NCBI GenBank assembly: GCA_002287035.1
Contig: NSKG01000002.1
Location: 186,001 to 250,000, forward strand
Length of the DNA: 64,000 bases
DNA from: Pseudomonas sp. WN033
GTDB lineage: Bacteria; Pseudomonadota; Gammaproteobacteria; Pseudomonadales; Pseudomonadaceae
Direction of reading: 5' to 3'
Below are positions 53,131 through 62,138 of the stretch, piece by piece. A program made the position numbers and the translations under genes. Below the pieces are notes generated by a model, which worked only from the letters and a program-made list of their open reading frames with translations, had not been told where the DNA came from and made no database searches. Each line of letters begins with the position of its first letter. Within the stretch, counting starts at the first letter, position 1.

Positions 53131-54485
53131 CAGCCATCACCCTCCAGGGTCCAGTCAATCAGATCATCCATTCGGTAATGGGCAAAGGGCTCATTGCGGT
53201 GCAGCCCCGTTGGCGGGCGCAGGCGCAGCAGTTCAGGCCCTTGCACGTTCAGGTCCAGCGGCAGATGCTCGGGAATATGTCCTGGCTGATAACGCACTCC
53301 GCCGCTTTGGCCATCCAGCGCCGCGACCAGCGCATCGCCCTCCTGACGCGCGGCACGGATCGCCGCCAGCGGAAAGCCCTTGACCTCCACACCACCATGG
53401 CGAACTTCCGACAAGCTGTCAGTCAACAAGTCTTCCAGGCACTGCTGAACCGCTCGCTGCTGGCTCGGCGCGACCTGATCCACCTTGCTGGCGCAGACCG
53501 CCAGGCGCTCGATACGCGGCTTGAACCAACGCTCCAGCAGGCTGTTGCGACCATAGCGAAAACTGTCCAGCACCGCCTCCAGCGCCGCCTTGAGATCCAC
53601 CAGCGCGGCCTGTCCGGCATCCATAGGGGTAAGCATGTCGACCAGCAGGATCTGCCGATCCAGAGTACTGAAATGCTGGTCATAAAAGCCTTTGACCACA
53701 TAGTCGCGGTAGTAGTCGAACCGGGTACTGCACTGATGCCACCAACTGCCGGACTCGCCTTGGGTATGCTGATTGACCGCCGGCAACGGAACGAACTGCA
53801 GCATCTCTGCCGCCACCCCTTGGCCTGGCAGCAAAAATCGTCCCGGCTGGTTGCGCGACAACCCCGCATCAGCTCGGCAGCGGTGCAGGAACGCGGTCCA
53901 TTCTGTCGTAAGCTCGGCCAGCAGCCCGGCATCAACCGGGGCCAACGGATCAATCGCGGTCAGACGTTCGAGTAACGGCCCCGCCAATGATCGGCGAGGC
54001 TCCTGACTCAGCCAGCCCTGAAGCTGTTCACACCAGCGGCCATAGTCGAGTCCGAGCAATGGCAGATCCAGCAGCCACTCCCCCGGGTAGTCGATGATTT
54101 CGATATGCAAGGTCCGACTGCCCTGAAGTTTGCCCAGCAACCCGTGGGGGCGAAAACGCAGATCTATCACCACCCGTGACAGATCGCTGGTCGACTCCGG
54201 CCAGCGCGGCGGATCTGCTGCCAACGCAGCCAGTGCCGAAAGATAGGGAAACGGCTGCTCAACCCCGTCGCGCTGCCAGCGTACCGATTCCAGCCGGTCA
54301 AACGGCGGACGCCGGGCCAGCAGCCCACGCTGATGGTTTTCCAGCTGGTTGATAAAGCTGGTAATGAAGGTGGTTTTCCCGGCGCCACTCAGCCCAGTCA
54401 CGCCAATGCGAATTCGCTGACCGGTCAAGCGTTCGGCCTGATAACGCACCTGCTTGAGCCAGTTCACAGTTTTCGCTTTCACCAT
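53130..54485 (-). CDS. ycjX: YcjX-like P-loop ATPase/GTPase (DUF463)
   Basis: A 451-residue nucleotide-binding protein of the YcjX family, structurally related to dynamin-like or Ras-like GTPases. Walker A is GLSGAGKT at 31-38, following IRIGVT. Family segments include LRFRPHGLLGKLQGSRTLHI, DYPGEWLLDLPLLGLDYGRW, DRQILLVDMLTPMDAGQAAL and LAVCASKVDQVAPSQQ. The start ATG 54485 has AGGGAG seven bases upstream; an ATG eight codons earlier lacks one. It is the first gene of a three-gene operon with ycjF and a hypothetical. Confidence 0.92.
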   Translation of the reverse strand: MVKAKTVNWLKQVRYQAERLTGQRIRIGVTGLSGAGKTTFITSFINQLENHQRGLLARRPPFDRLESVRWQRDGVEQPFPYLSALAALAADPPRWPESTSDLSRVVIDLRFRPHGLLGKLQGSRTLHIEIIDYPGEWLLDLPLLGLDYGRWCEQLQGWLSQEPRRSLAGPLLERLTAIDPLAPVDAGLLAELTTEWTAFLHRCRADAGLSRNQPGRFLLPGQGVAAEMLQFVPLPAVNQHTQGESGSWWHQCSTRFDYYRDYVVKGFYDQHFSTLDRQILLVDMLTPMDAGQAALVDLKAALEAVLDSFRYGRNSLLERWFKPRIERLAVCASKVDQVAPSQQRAVQQCLEDLLTDSLSEVRHGGVEVKGFPLAAIRAARQEGDALVAALDGQSGGVRYQPGHIPEHLPLDLNVQGPELLRLRPPTGLHRNEPFAHYRMDDLIDWTLEGDG

Positions 54486-54566
54486 ACGGGCACTCCCTGA
54501 GGCATCCATGGTCTATTGGGGTCTACGATCAGTATCATACAGGCACAATCCCGGAGGACACCGCCA

Positions 54567-54968
54567 ATGGCTTACTCGGATACGCACAGCAAGGTGATTG
54601 GCTATCTGCTGTGGATCTTTGGTTTCATGGGGGCCCACCGGTTCTACTATGGCAAGCCATGGACCGGCACGCTCTGGTTTTTCACCTTGGGGCTACTGTT
54701 CATTGGCTGGATTGTCGACCTGTTCCTGATTCCGAAAATGGATCGGGAAGCCGATCACCGTTTTCGTAGCGGGCCGATCAACTTCAACCTGACCTGGGTT
54801 CTGTTGACCTTTCTCGGCATCTTCGGCGCCCACCGGCTGTACATGGGCAAATGGATCACCGCCATTCTGTATTTCTTCACTGGCGGCCTGCTGCTGCTCG
54901 GGGTGCTGTACGACTACTGGACACTAAACGAGCAGATATCCGAGAAAAATATGCAGCGCTCCTGGTAA
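54567..54968 (+). CDS. TM2 domain-containing membrane protein
   Basis: A 133-residue membrane protein with two TM2-type modules: each has a helix, the DXF-like turn with GAHRFYYGK or GAHRLYMGK, and a second helix (TGTLWFFTLGLLFIGWIVDL; TAILYFFTGGLLLLGVLYDY). The start MAYSDTHSKVIGYL at 54567 has GGAGGA upstream. It is divergent from ycjX and 69 bases before queD. TM2 proteins are widespread, but their function in bacteria is not established. Confidence 0.85.
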   Translation: MAYSDTHSKVIGYLLWIFGFMGAHRFYYGKPWTGTLWFFTLGLLFIGWIVDLFLIPKMDREADHRFRSGPINFNLTWVLLTFLGIFGAHRLYMGKWITAILYFFTGGLLLLGVLYDYWTLNEQISEKNMQRSW

Positions 54969-55037
54969 GCGCCGCGGTGTTGCCGCAGGCCCAGATCCAG
55001 TAAACTGGTGGCCTTTCAATCAGCAGGCATCGATGGC

Positions 55038-55394
55038 GTGGAAATCTTCAAGGAATTTACTTTCGAAGCGGCACACAAGCTGCCGCACGTTCCGACTGGG
55101 CATAAATGTGGCCGGCTGCACGGGCACTCGTTCCAGGTAGCCATTCACATCAGTGGCGAGGTTGACCCGCACACCGGCTGGATCCGCGACTTCGCCGAGC
55201 TCAAAGCGGTGTTCAAGCCCATCTATGACCTGCTCGACCACAACTACCTTAACGACATTCCCGGGCTGGAAAACCCAACCAGTGAAGTAATTGCCAAGTG
55301 GATCTGGCAACAGCTCAAGCCGCAGCTGCCGGAACTGTGCCAGATTACCATTCGCGAAACCTGCACCAGCGGATGCATCTATCGCGGTGAGTGA
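55038..55394 (+). CDS. queD: 6-carboxy-5,6,7,8-tetrahydropterin synthase
   Basis: An enzyme of queuosine (preQ0) biosynthesis, converting dihydroneopterin triphosphate to carboxytetrahydropterin. The 118-residue protein has zinc ligands in FEAAHKLP and HGHSF with the catalytic Cys in GHKCGRLHG, and the DFAELK and DHNYLNDI motifs. The start is GTG 55038 ([13 protein letters not shown]), matching the family; a GTG ten codons earlier (55008) gives a non-family extension. It is convergent with ycgL, with six bases between stops. Confidence 0.92.
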   Translation: MEIFKEFTFEAAHKLPHVPTGHKCGRLHGHSFQVAIHISGEVDPHTGWIRDFAELKAVFKPIYDLLDHNYLNDIPGLENPTSEVIAKWIWQQLKPQLPELCQITIRETCTSGCIYRGE

Positions 55395-55400
55395 ACCCCG

Positions 55401-55694
55401 CTATAGCGGATCATTAAGGCGCAGCAACTCTTCGGGCAAATGCTCGATGTACTCCTCTTCAGCCGGCGGCATCTGCAGGTGGAACCCCTGCCCCTGCAGA
55501 TTGTCCAGCACGGTCTGAATCTCTTCCTGAGCAAGCTTGCGCTCAGGGCTCAACACCAGATCCAGACTGTGCTCGGGCTTGCCGAACACCTGCAGCAGCG
55601 CTTCTGGCACTTCACTCAGGCCCTTTTGACGCGGCACATACAGATACATGCCAGGCTTGCGCCGACTACGATAAATCGAACACAGAACTTTCAT
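55401..55694 (-). CDS. ycgL: YcgL domain-containing protein
   Basis: A 97-residue protein of the YcgL family ([20 protein letters not shown], then [20 protein letters not shown] and [20 protein letters not shown]). Its function is unknown, but it is regularly found next to rnd. Its start overlaps the RNase D stop codon by four bases (ATGA), so it is translated by coupling from rnd. Confidence 0.93.
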   Translation of the reverse strand: MKVLCSIYRSRRKPGMYLYVPRQKGLSEVPEALLQVFGKPEHSLDLVLSPERKLAQEEIQTVLDNLQGQGFHLQMPPAEEEYIEHLPEELLRLNDPL

Positions 55695-56839
55695 GCACTC
55701 TCCTGAGCCGTGGCGTTGGCCACGGCCAACAACTCATCACCCATCAGGCGTCGCCGCCACCCAGTCAACTCTGGCGGTAACTGGTAGGGTCCGTTGGGAT
55801 AACCGCTACGCACCAGGCTTTCCAGCACTTTTTTACGCAGCATCAATTCCGGGGCAATCCCTAACCGCTCGGCATGCGTCTGGCCGACCTTGCGCAAGGC
55901 CTTGAGCAATCGGTTGGCATCCGCCGGCAACGGCTCAGGCAAACGCTCGGGCCATTGATCCTCCGGCATCGCCTGACCTTGACGAATCAGAGCCAGCAAG
56001 GTCTGACCATCATGCCGGACGGTGCGCGGATGCATGTCTTCAATACGCGACAGTGCCTGGAGGTTGTCCGGCTGATACTGGGCCAGCGGATACATTGCCC
56101 GCTCGCGAAGCAGCCGATTGCGCGCCTGATCACGGCGCCTGGCCTCACGCTCACGCCAGCTTGCCAAGACCTTGAGAACCGCCAGTTGCGACGGCTTTAA
56201 GCGCCAGGCCTGTTTGGTCTGCTGGTAAGCCAGTTCGGGGTCGGTCTCGGCGGTGCTGGCTGCCACCTGCTCGGCTGTATCTTCCAGCAGCCAGTCGCGC
56301 AAGCCTGCTGCATCAATACGTGGTGCCAGAACCTGATAGAGCTCAGCCAGATGCACCGCATCACGGGCTGCATAATCAATTTGAGCCTCGCTCAGCGGGC
56401 GTTGCAGCCAGTCTGAACGGGTTTCATCCTTGGGCAAATCGATACCCAGCAGACTCAGTACCAGCCGCGAATAACCCATGGAGAAATCCATACCCAGGTA
56501 AGCCGCAGCCAGCTGGGTATCGAACAGCGGCGCTGGCGTGGCACCACACAGGTGCTGAAACACCTCCAGATCCTCGCTACACGAGTGCAGCACCTTGGTA
56601 ACCGCCGGGTCATGCAGCAGCTCTACCCAGGGGCTCCAGTCACTGATTTTCAACGGGTCAATCAGGTAAGCCTGACGTCCGTCGCCGACCTGCAACAACC
56701 CGGCTATGGGGTAAAAGGTCTCGGTACGAACAAACTCGGTATCCACTGCCACATAGGGCAGTTGTCGCCAGCGCTCGCACCAGGCAGCCAGCTCGGCGTC
56801 CTGGTCGATCATCAAGGGTTGAGCCAGAGGCGGTGTCAT
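55691..56839 (-). CDS. rnd: Ribonuclease D
   Basis: A 3'-5' exoribonuclease that trims tRNA and other small RNA precursors. The 382-residue protein has a DEDD exonuclease domain with [15 protein letters not shown] (motif I), [12 protein letters not shown] (motif II), [16 protein letters not shown] and [16 protein letters not shown] (motif III), followed by HRDC domains ([20 protein letters not shown]). The start [14 protein letters not shown] at 56839 has AAGGA six bases upstream; 32 upstream codons are excluded. It is the first gene of a two-gene unit with ycgL and is divergent from the chemoreceptor. Confidence 0.95.
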   Translation of the reverse strand: MTPPLAQPLMIDQDAELAAWCERWRQLPYVAVDTEFVRTETFYPIAGLLQVGDGRQAYLIDPLKISDWSPWVELLHDPAVTKVLHSCSEDLEVFQHLCGATPAPLFDTQLAAAYLGMDFSMGYSRLVLSLLGIDLPKDETRSDWLQRPLSEAQIDYAARDAVHLAELYQVLAPRIDAAGLRDWLLEDTAEQVAASTAETDPELAYQQTKQAWRLKPSQLAVLKVLASWREREARRRDQARNRLLRERAMYPLAQYQPDNLQALSRIEDMHPRTVRHDGQTLLALIRQGQAMPEDQWPERLPEPLPADANRLLKALRKVGQTHAERLGIAPELMLRKKVLESLVRSGYPNGPYQLPPELTGWRRRLMGDELLAVANATAQESA

Positions 56840-57036
56840 ATATCTGTTCCTTAAACCAGGGCAACAGTATAACCGATCGTCTGCCAGCCCGTGCGGCCGA
56901 TGCTCCGCAGCAAGAGAGTCACGAATAGCTGTCAAGATTGACCGGGATCAACCGATACAGTTCATGGATCAGCAATAATTGCCAAAACCCGGCCCTTGGC
57001 CACCATCAAGGTCGGGTAACACTGCTAGGAGCCTGC

Positions 57037-58482
57037 ATGGTCGTTCTCCAACACATCCCCCTCAAATACAAGTTTTGGGCGGTCAATGGCGTTACTTTTT
57101 TCAGCACCTTGCTACTGGTTCTGGTTGCCTTGTGGGTCGAGCAAGGGAGCCTGCACGCTGAGCGCCAACGCGTTGGCGAGCAACTGGTGCATCAAGCCGC
57201 GCAGGTCAGGCTGACAGAGTTTGAACCTATTGCCGCCGGCGGACGCTATGCCCGCCTGGAACAAGGCCTGGGCACCAGCCCGCGCTGGTTCCCGGTCGAG
57301 CAACTGGTAGCCACCGACCAGGACCGCCTGCTCGGGGTCTGGGCCCTGCGCCAGAACGAACAGGCCCTCCTTCTTGGAGTGAAACGCCAGGACTACCTTG
57401 AACTGCTGCTGGACCGTGCACCCTTTTACGCGCTGGTGGTCTTTGTCCTGATGGTCGGCGTACTGCTGGTATCACAATTGTTGATTCTGTTCATCACCCG
57501 CCACCTTCATGCATTGCGTGACGTTATGCAGAAGGTTCAGGAAAGCGGCGACCTGACCCTCAGGGCTCAGGCCAGCTCACGCGATGAGGTCGGTGCCATG
57601 GCGCGCGCCTTCAATGCTATGCAGGATGCCCAGCAACAGGTAGTTGGTGCTGTGCGTAAGGCAGCCGAGGAACTTGACCAGGGAGCCAGCCAATTGGCCG
57701 GGCTGATGGCGCGAGTCAATGACGGTATGATCAGCCAGCAGAGCGAAACCGACATGGTGGCAGCTGCCGTCAATGAAATGAGTGCGACGGTTCAGGACAT
57801 TGCAGCCAATGGCGCCACTACCCGCGACCAGTCCGGCCAAGCAGATGAACTGGCCCGCCAGGGACGTGATCAGGTGCTCAAGGTCAGCGAAACCATCACC
57901 GGCTTGGCTACCAGCATCGAGCGTTGTACTCAGCATATGCAACGACTGGAGGGTCACAGCAAGGAAATCAGTGGCGTGGTAAGAGTGATCCGCGACATTG
58001 CCGAGCAAACCAATCTTTTGGCGCTCAACGCCGCCATCGAAGCAGCCCGGGCCGGGGAATCCGGTCGCGGCTTCGCCGTGGTCGCTGACGAGGTCCGCGC
58101 CTTGGCCCAGAGAGTCCAGAATTCCACCGATGAAATCCAGCGCATGATCGAAGCCTTGCAGGGAGGTACCCGCGATGCCGTCGCGGACATGCAAGCCAGC
58201 GCCGAGCTGACCCATGAGTCGGTTGAGCAGGTTGAAGAGGCCGGTACCTCCCTGAGCCGCATCACCACGGCAGTCAGCCAGATCCGTGACGGGAACAGTG
58301 AGATTGCCTCAGCGGTAGAACAGCAAAGTGAGGTCGCCGAATCCATCACCCAAAGTGTGGTACAGATTCGCGATGTGACCGAGCGTACGGTCGAGCAAAC
58401 CCAGCAAAGCGCCGCCACCAGCCAGCAACTGGCTGCCCTGGCGCATCAATTGACCTCGGCCGTAAGCAAACTCAAAACCTGA
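57037..58482 (+). CDS. Methyl-accepting chemotaxis protein
   Basis: A 481-residue membrane chemoreceptor. Helix 1 is near residues 14-33 ([20 protein letters not shown]), followed by a short periplasmic sensor of about 95 residues, helix 2 near 128-150 ([20 protein letters not shown]), a HAMP linker, and a long cytoplasmic coiled coil. The CheA/CheW tip is [20 protein letters not shown] near 323-342, followed by [20 protein letters not shown] 57037 has AGGAG seven bases upstream; 33 upstream codons are rejected. The small sensor region suggests a non-PAS, non-dCache ligand domain; the ligand is unknown. Confidence 0.92.
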   Translation: MVVLQHIPLKYKFWAVNGVTFFSTLLLVLVALWVEQGSLHAERQRVGEQLVHQAAQVRLTEFEPIAAGGRYARLEQGLGTSPRWFPVEQLVATDQDRLLGVWALRQNEQALLLGVKRQDYLELLLDRAPFYALVVFVLMVGVLLVSQLLILFITRHLHALRDVMQKVQESGDLTLRAQASSRDEVGAMARAFNAMQDAQQQVVGAVRKAAEELDQGASQLAGLMARVNDGMISQQSETDMVAAAVNEMSATVQDIAANGATTRDQSGQADELARQGRDQVLKVSETITGLATSIERCTQHMQRLEGHSKEISGVVRVIRDIAEQTNLLALNAAIEAARAGESGRGFAVVADEVRALAQRVQNSTDEIQRMIEALQGGTRDAVADMQASAELTHESVEQVEEAGTSLSRITTAVSQIRDGNSEIASAVEQQSEVAESITQSVVQIRDVTERTVEQTQQSAATSQQLAALAHQLTSAVSKLKT

Positions 58483-58502
58483 GCGGTGTGCGCTCTGAGC
58501 GA

Positions 58503-58530
58503 GTCACGGGCAGGTTCATTTGCCCGTGAC
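58503..58530. terminator. Hairpin after the chemoreceptor gene
   Basis: The ten-base perfect stem GTCACGGGCA/TGCCCGTGAC with an eight-base loop lies 20 bases after the chemoreceptor stop and just before the mobile element. There is no T-tract, so the efficiency is uncertain. Confidence 0.5.
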
Positions 58531-58541
58531 ATGCTCATTAC

Positions 58542-58842
58542 GGAAACACTGATTAAATCAGTTTCGGTGTTGGCCCAATTGTCGCTGACCTGTTCTGGAC
58601 ACGCTGTAAATCCCCTCCGGGTCCGGCCAACCGATCACAGATCGGTCGGCGTTTGGCTGCACACGAAGCATGCTTCGTAAACGCTTGCCTCACCCCTCTA
58701 CGCTCTTAGATGCCATCCGACCGCCAGGGATGGCGGAAGTGTCGAAAATGCAGGAGCAATTTTCGACACTGGCATCTAACGGTCCAGAACAGGTCAGCGA
58801 CAACCGGGCTACTGAGCTTGCGTGCAATTAATCAGTGTGTCC
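58542..58842. mobile_element. MITE-like element, copy 2 (301 bases) with TTAC target duplication
   Basis: The left arm begins GGAAACACTGATTAA. The right arm ends ATTAATCAGTGTGTCC, its inverted counterpart. A 22-base perfect inverted repeat lies inside the arms at 58579-58600 and 58782-58803. TTAC flanks both sides (58538-58541 and 58843-58846), consistent with a 4-base target duplication. The core is non-coding and unrelated to that of the copy at 50368-50538. It contains a 16-base palindrome ACGAAGCATGCTTCGT (58663-58678), CCGATCACAGATCGG and a nested hairpin module. The right TTAC overlaps the stop codon of the ComEA-like gene. Confidence 0.78.
58706..58779. repeat. Nested hairpin module inside MITE copy 2
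   Basis: Bounded by TTAGATGCCA (58706-58715) and its inverse TGGCATCTAA (58770-58779). Inside are a GCCATCC/GGATGGC hairpin (58712-58735) and an 11-base perfect stem GTGTCGAAAAT/ATTTTCGACAC (58739-58769). The 74 bases could form a cruciform with two arms. No such module exists in copy 1. Confidence 0.65.
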
Positions 58843-59121
58843 TTACTGCAGACTGATCCGCTCGCGATTACGCTCGACAGTGGCCTGGCCGATGCCCTTG
58901 ACCCCGGCCAGTGATTCGACCGATTCGAACGCGCCGTTCTCATCACGGTAGGCAACAATCGCCTGGGCCTTGGACTCCCCAACCCCCTGCAACACTTCGG
59001 CAATTTCCGCGGCACTGGCGTGGTTGATGTTGACGACCGGGCCAACCGACTGTTCGGCCAAAGCCGGCACAGCAACCCAGGTAGACATGACGAACATAAC
59101 TGCGGCAAAAAGTTTGCGCAT
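58843..59121 (-). CDS. ComEA-like helix-hairpin-helix protein
   Basis: A 92-residue exported DNA-binding protein. The signal peptide is MRKLFAAVMFVMSTWVAVPA (cleavage near ALA-EQ). The mature part holds the paired HhH motif: VVNINHASAAEIAEVLQGVG, then SKAQAIVAYRDENGAFESVE and LAGVKGIGQATVERNRERIS. ComEA-type proteins bind incoming DNA in the periplasm during natural transformation; related proteins also occur in non-competent species. ATG 59121 has GAGAGGA upstream. The stop codon TAA lies within the TTAC flank of a mobile element. Confidence 0.88.
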   Translation of the reverse strand: MRKLFAAVMFVMSTWVAVPALAEQSVGPVVNINHASAAEIAEVLQGVGESKAQAIVAYRDENGAFESVESLAGVKGIGQATVERNRERISLQ

Positions 59122-59210
59122 AAATTGATTCCTCTCCATGTGATTGAATGCCGTACAGCCGGGCGACTGCCTGCGATTTCCTTCGCACTCCCTGCGGCTT
59201 GCCAAGACTA

Positions 59211-59247
59211 AACAAAACGGCGCCCGGAGCAAGCTCGCGGACGCCGT
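59211..59247 (-). terminator. Terminator after metZ
   Basis: A GC-rich imperfect stem (ACGGCG..CCG..AGC pairing with GCT..CGG..CGCCGT) is followed on the minus strand by TTTTGTTT. It ends the folC-to-metZ operon before the ComEA-like gene. Confidence 0.7.
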
Positions 59248-59277
59248 CTTGTGAAACAATTGGCAAATATGTCTCAA

Positions 59278-60498
59278 TTAGCTATTTGCCACCGCCTCCA
59301 GGCCACGCTGCAGATCGGCACGCAGATCCTCAACATCCTCCAGCCCCACCGCAATACGGATCAGCCCTTCGCGGATTCCTGCTGCTTCACGAGCCTCCAC
59401 ACTCAGGCGCCCGTGTGTAGTAGTGGCCGGATGGGTGATAGTACTTTTGGCATCGCCCAGGTTGGCGGTGATCGACAGCAACCGGGTGGCATCGATAAAC
59501 CGCCAGGCCGCCTCACGACCACCCTTGAGTTCAAAACTCAGCACGGCGCCAAAGCCTGACTGCTGGCGCTTGGCCAATTCATGCTGCGGATGACTAGGCA
59601 GGCCGGCATAGTAGACCTTATCGATCCCAGGCTGGCACTCCAGCCACTCAGCCAGGCTCTGGGCGCTGGCACAATGGGCATTCATTCGCAGCTTCAAGGT
59701 TTCCAGCCCCTTGAGAAATACCCAGGCATTGAACGGACTCAAGGTTGGGCCGGCAGTACGCAGGAAGCCGACAACCTCCTGCATGTGCTCCCGGCGCCCG
59801 GCAACCACACCACCCAGACAGCGGCCCTGACCATCGATATACTTGGTTGCCGAGTGGATAACGACATCTGCCCCCAGGGCCAGCGGCTTCTGCAAGGCCG
59901 GAGTACAGAAGCAGTTATCGACGACCAACAAGGCCTCCTGCCCTTTGGCCACATCGGCCAGGGCGGCGATGTCTACCAGCTCGGCCAATGGGTTGGACGG
60001 CGACTCGACAAAGAACAAACGAGTGTTGGGCTTGCAGGCGGCCTGCCAGCCAGCAATATCGGCTAAAGTAACGTAGTCGACCTCGATACCGAAGCGCTTG
60101 AAATACTTCTCGAACAGGGTCACGGTGGCGCCAAATACGCTACGCGAGACCAGAATGTGGTCGCCCGCCGAACACAGACTCATCACCGTCGACAGAATTG
60201 CTGCCATACCGGAAGCGGTACCCACCGCTTGTTCAGCCCCTTCGAGCGCAGCAATACGCTCCTCGAAAGTACGTACCGTAGGGTTCATGTAACGTGAATA
60301 GACATTGCCCGGCGCTTCGCCAGCGAAGCAGGCGGCGGCATCCGCAGCACTGCGAAAGACATAGCTGGAGGTCAGAAACAGCGCCTCGCCATGTTCGGCC
60401 TCCGGACCTCGACGCTGACCGGCACGCACCGCCAGTGTATCGAAACCGGCATCGAGCAGATCGCTGTCGAGCCGCCCGGCATCCCATTCAATAGTCAT
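59278..60498 (-). CDS. metZ: O-succinylhomoserine sulfhydrylase
   Basis: A PLP enzyme making homocysteine directly from O-succinylhomoserine and sulfide, the pseudomonad route to methionine. The 406-residue protein has YSRYMNPTVRTFEERIAALE, the SGMAAILSTVMSLCSAGDHI segment, PLP-binding Lys219 in IHSATKYIDGQGR, and TLSPFNAWVFLKGLETLKLR of the Cys/Met metabolism family. It is the last gene of the folC-SPOR-cvpA-purF-metZ series, 77 bases after purF, with a hairpin in the gap. Confidence 0.95.
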   Translation of the reverse strand: MTIEWDAGRLDSDLLDAGFDTLAVRAGQRRGPEAEHGEALFLTSSYVFRSAADAAACFAGEAPGNVYSRYMNPTVRTFEERIAALEGAEQAVGTASGMAAILSTVMSLCSAGDHILVSRSVFGATVTLFEKYFKRFGIEVDYVTLADIAGWQAACKPNTRLFFVESPSNPLAELVDIAALADVAKGQEALLVVDNCFCTPALQKPLALGADVVIHSATKYIDGQGRCLGGVVAGRREHMQEVVGFLRTAGPTLSPFNAWVFLKGLETLKLRMNAHCASAQSLAEWLECQPGIDKVYYAGLPSHPQHELAKRQQSGFGAVLSFELKGGREAAWRFIDATRLLSITANLGDAKSTITHPATTTHGRLSVEAREAAGIREGLIRIAVGLEDVEDLRADLQRGLEAVANS

Positions 60499-60529
60499 TA
60501 CCTTCCCCTTGCCGCCAGGCGTCTCCCAA

Positions 60530-60553
60530 GGTCATTGCTACGCAGCAATGACC
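60530..60553 (-). other. Hairpin between purF and metZ
   Basis: The ten-base perfect stem GGTCATTGCT/AGCAATGACC with a four-base loop lies in the 77-base gap. It has no T-tract, so it is more likely an mRNA-stability or processing element than a terminator. Its GTCATTGC core matches the half-site of the GGATTGCC repeats. Confidence 0.45.
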
Positions 60554-60575
60554 GGTTTCCGAGATGCCCTATTGC

Positions 60576-62081
60576 TCAATTGTTGTGCAGGTCAATAATC
60601 GCGTTGCCGATTTCCGACGTGATCTTGGCCGCATCATTGCGCGCCTGCTCGATCTTGCCCAGATACGCCTCATTGACGTCGCCGGTGACGTACTCACCGT
60701 TGAACACCGAACAGTCGAAATCATGGATATTGGGGTTACCCTCACGCACCGCCTCGACCAGGTCATCAAGATCCTGATAGATCAGCCAGTCAGCACCGAT
60801 CAGCTCAGCCACTTCTTCGGTACTGCGATCATGAGCGATCAGCTCGTGGGCGCTGGGCATGTCGATGCCGTAGACATTAGGGTAACGGACCGCCGGAGCC
60901 GCCGAGCAGAAATAGACCTTATTGGCACCCGCTTCACGGGCCATCTGAATGATCTGCTTGCAGGTGGTACCACGCACGATGGAGTCATCGACCAGCAGAA
61001 CATTCTTGCCACGAAATTCCAGTTCGATCGCATTGAGCTTCTGGCGCACCGACTTCTTGCGCGCCGCCTGGCCAGGCATGATGAAGGTCCGGCCGATATA
61101 GCGGTTTTTGACAAAACCTTCACGGAACTTAACGCCCAAGTGGTTGGCCAGCTCGACTGCCGAGGTCCGACTGGTATCAGGAATCGGAATTACCACGTCA
61201 ATCCCGTGGTCCGGGCGCTCATGGGCAATTTTCTCGGCCAGCTTTTCCCCCATGCGCAGGCGTGCCTTGTAGACCAGAATCCCGTCGATCATGGAGTCCG
61301 GACGCGCCAGGTAGACATGCTCAAAGATACACGGCGAATACACCGGGTTGTCGGCACACTGACGAGTGAAGATTTCGCCCTTGTCAGTGATATAAACCGC
61401 CTCGCCGGGTTCCAGATCACGAATCAGCTCAAACCCCAGAACATCCAGCGCCACGCTTTCCGAGGCGATCATGTACTCGATGCCGGTCTCGGTTTCCCGC
61501 TTGCCATAGACAATAGGCCGGATTGCCCAGGGATCGCGGAAACCAACGATGCCATAGCCGGTGATCATGGCAATTGCAGCATAGCCACCCCGGCAACGAT
61601 CGTGCACGCCTCGTACTGCATTGAAAATATCCTCTTCGCCCGGTTGCAGCTTGCCACTGCGGGCCAGTTCATGGGCGAAAACGTTGAGCAGCACTTCAGA
61701 GTCGGAGTTGGTATTGACGTGGCGCAGATCCGATTCGTAGATCTCACGCGACAACTGCTCGACATTGGTCAGGTTGCCGTTATGCGCCAGGGTGATGCCG
61801 TAAGGCGAGTTGACATAGAACGGCTGGGCTTCAGCCGAACTGGAGGAACCCGCTGTCGGGTAGCGCACATGACCCATACCCATGTTGCCCACCAGCCGCT
61901 GCATGTGACGCTGCTGGAAGACGTCTCGTACCAGACCGTTATCCTTGCGCAGGAACAGCCGGCCCCGATCACAGGTTACGATGCCGGCGGCGTCCTGGCC
62001 GCGATGCTGCAGGACGGTCAGGGCGTCGTAGAGCGCCTGATTGACGTTCGACTTGCCCACAATGCCAACAATGCCACACAT
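60576..62081 (-). CDS. purF: Amidophosphoribosyltransferase
   Basis: The first committed enzyme of purine synthesis, making phosphoribosylamine from PRPP and glutamine. The 501-residue protein has the Ntn glutaminase domain with Cys2 as nucleophile ([15 protein letters not shown], no propeptide) and a PRTase domain with the PRPP loop [18 protein letters not shown] and [21 protein letters not shown] region ([20 protein letters not shown]). It follows cvpA, the conserved order in gammaproteobacteria. Confidence 0.97.
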   Translation of the reverse strand: MCGIVGIVGKSNVNQALYDALTVLQHRGQDAAGIVTCDRGRLFLRKDNGLVRDVFQQRHMQRLVGNMGMGHVRYPTAGSSSSAEAQPFYVNSPYGITLAHNGNLTNVEQLSREIYESDLRHVNTNSDSEVLLNVFAHELARSGKLQPGEEDIFNAVRGVHDRCRGGYAAIAMITGYGIVGFRDPWAIRPIVYGKRETETGIEYMIASESVALDVLGFELIRDLEPGEAVYITDKGEIFTRQCADNPVYSPCIFEHVYLARPDSMIDGILVYKARLRMGEKLAEKIAHERPDHGIDVVIPIPDTSRTSAVELANHLGVKFREGFVKNRYIGRTFIMPGQAARKKSVRQKLNAIELEFRGKNVLLVDDSIVRGTTCKQIIQMAREAGANKVYFCSAAPAVRYPNVYGIDMPSAHELIAHDRSTEEVAELIGADWLIYQDLDDLVEAVREGNPNIHDFDCSVFNGEYVTGDVNEAYLGKIEQARNDAAKITSEIGNAIIDLHNN

Positions 62082-62138
62082 GCCTAAACACCCTTACGTT
62101 GAATGTGTAAAACAGCCGTATCCGGAAGGATACCCACA

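Noticed and set aside
58706..58779. Integron attC recombination site
   Set aside because: The ends resemble core sites (TTAGAT and ATCTAAC), but a real attC begins RYYYAAC and ends GTTRRRY, the opposite arrangement. No integrase or cassette array is nearby.
60499..60575. SAM or purine riboswitch before metZ
   Set aside because: The gap is only 77 bases and holds one simple hairpin. No conserved riboswitch core could be recognised.
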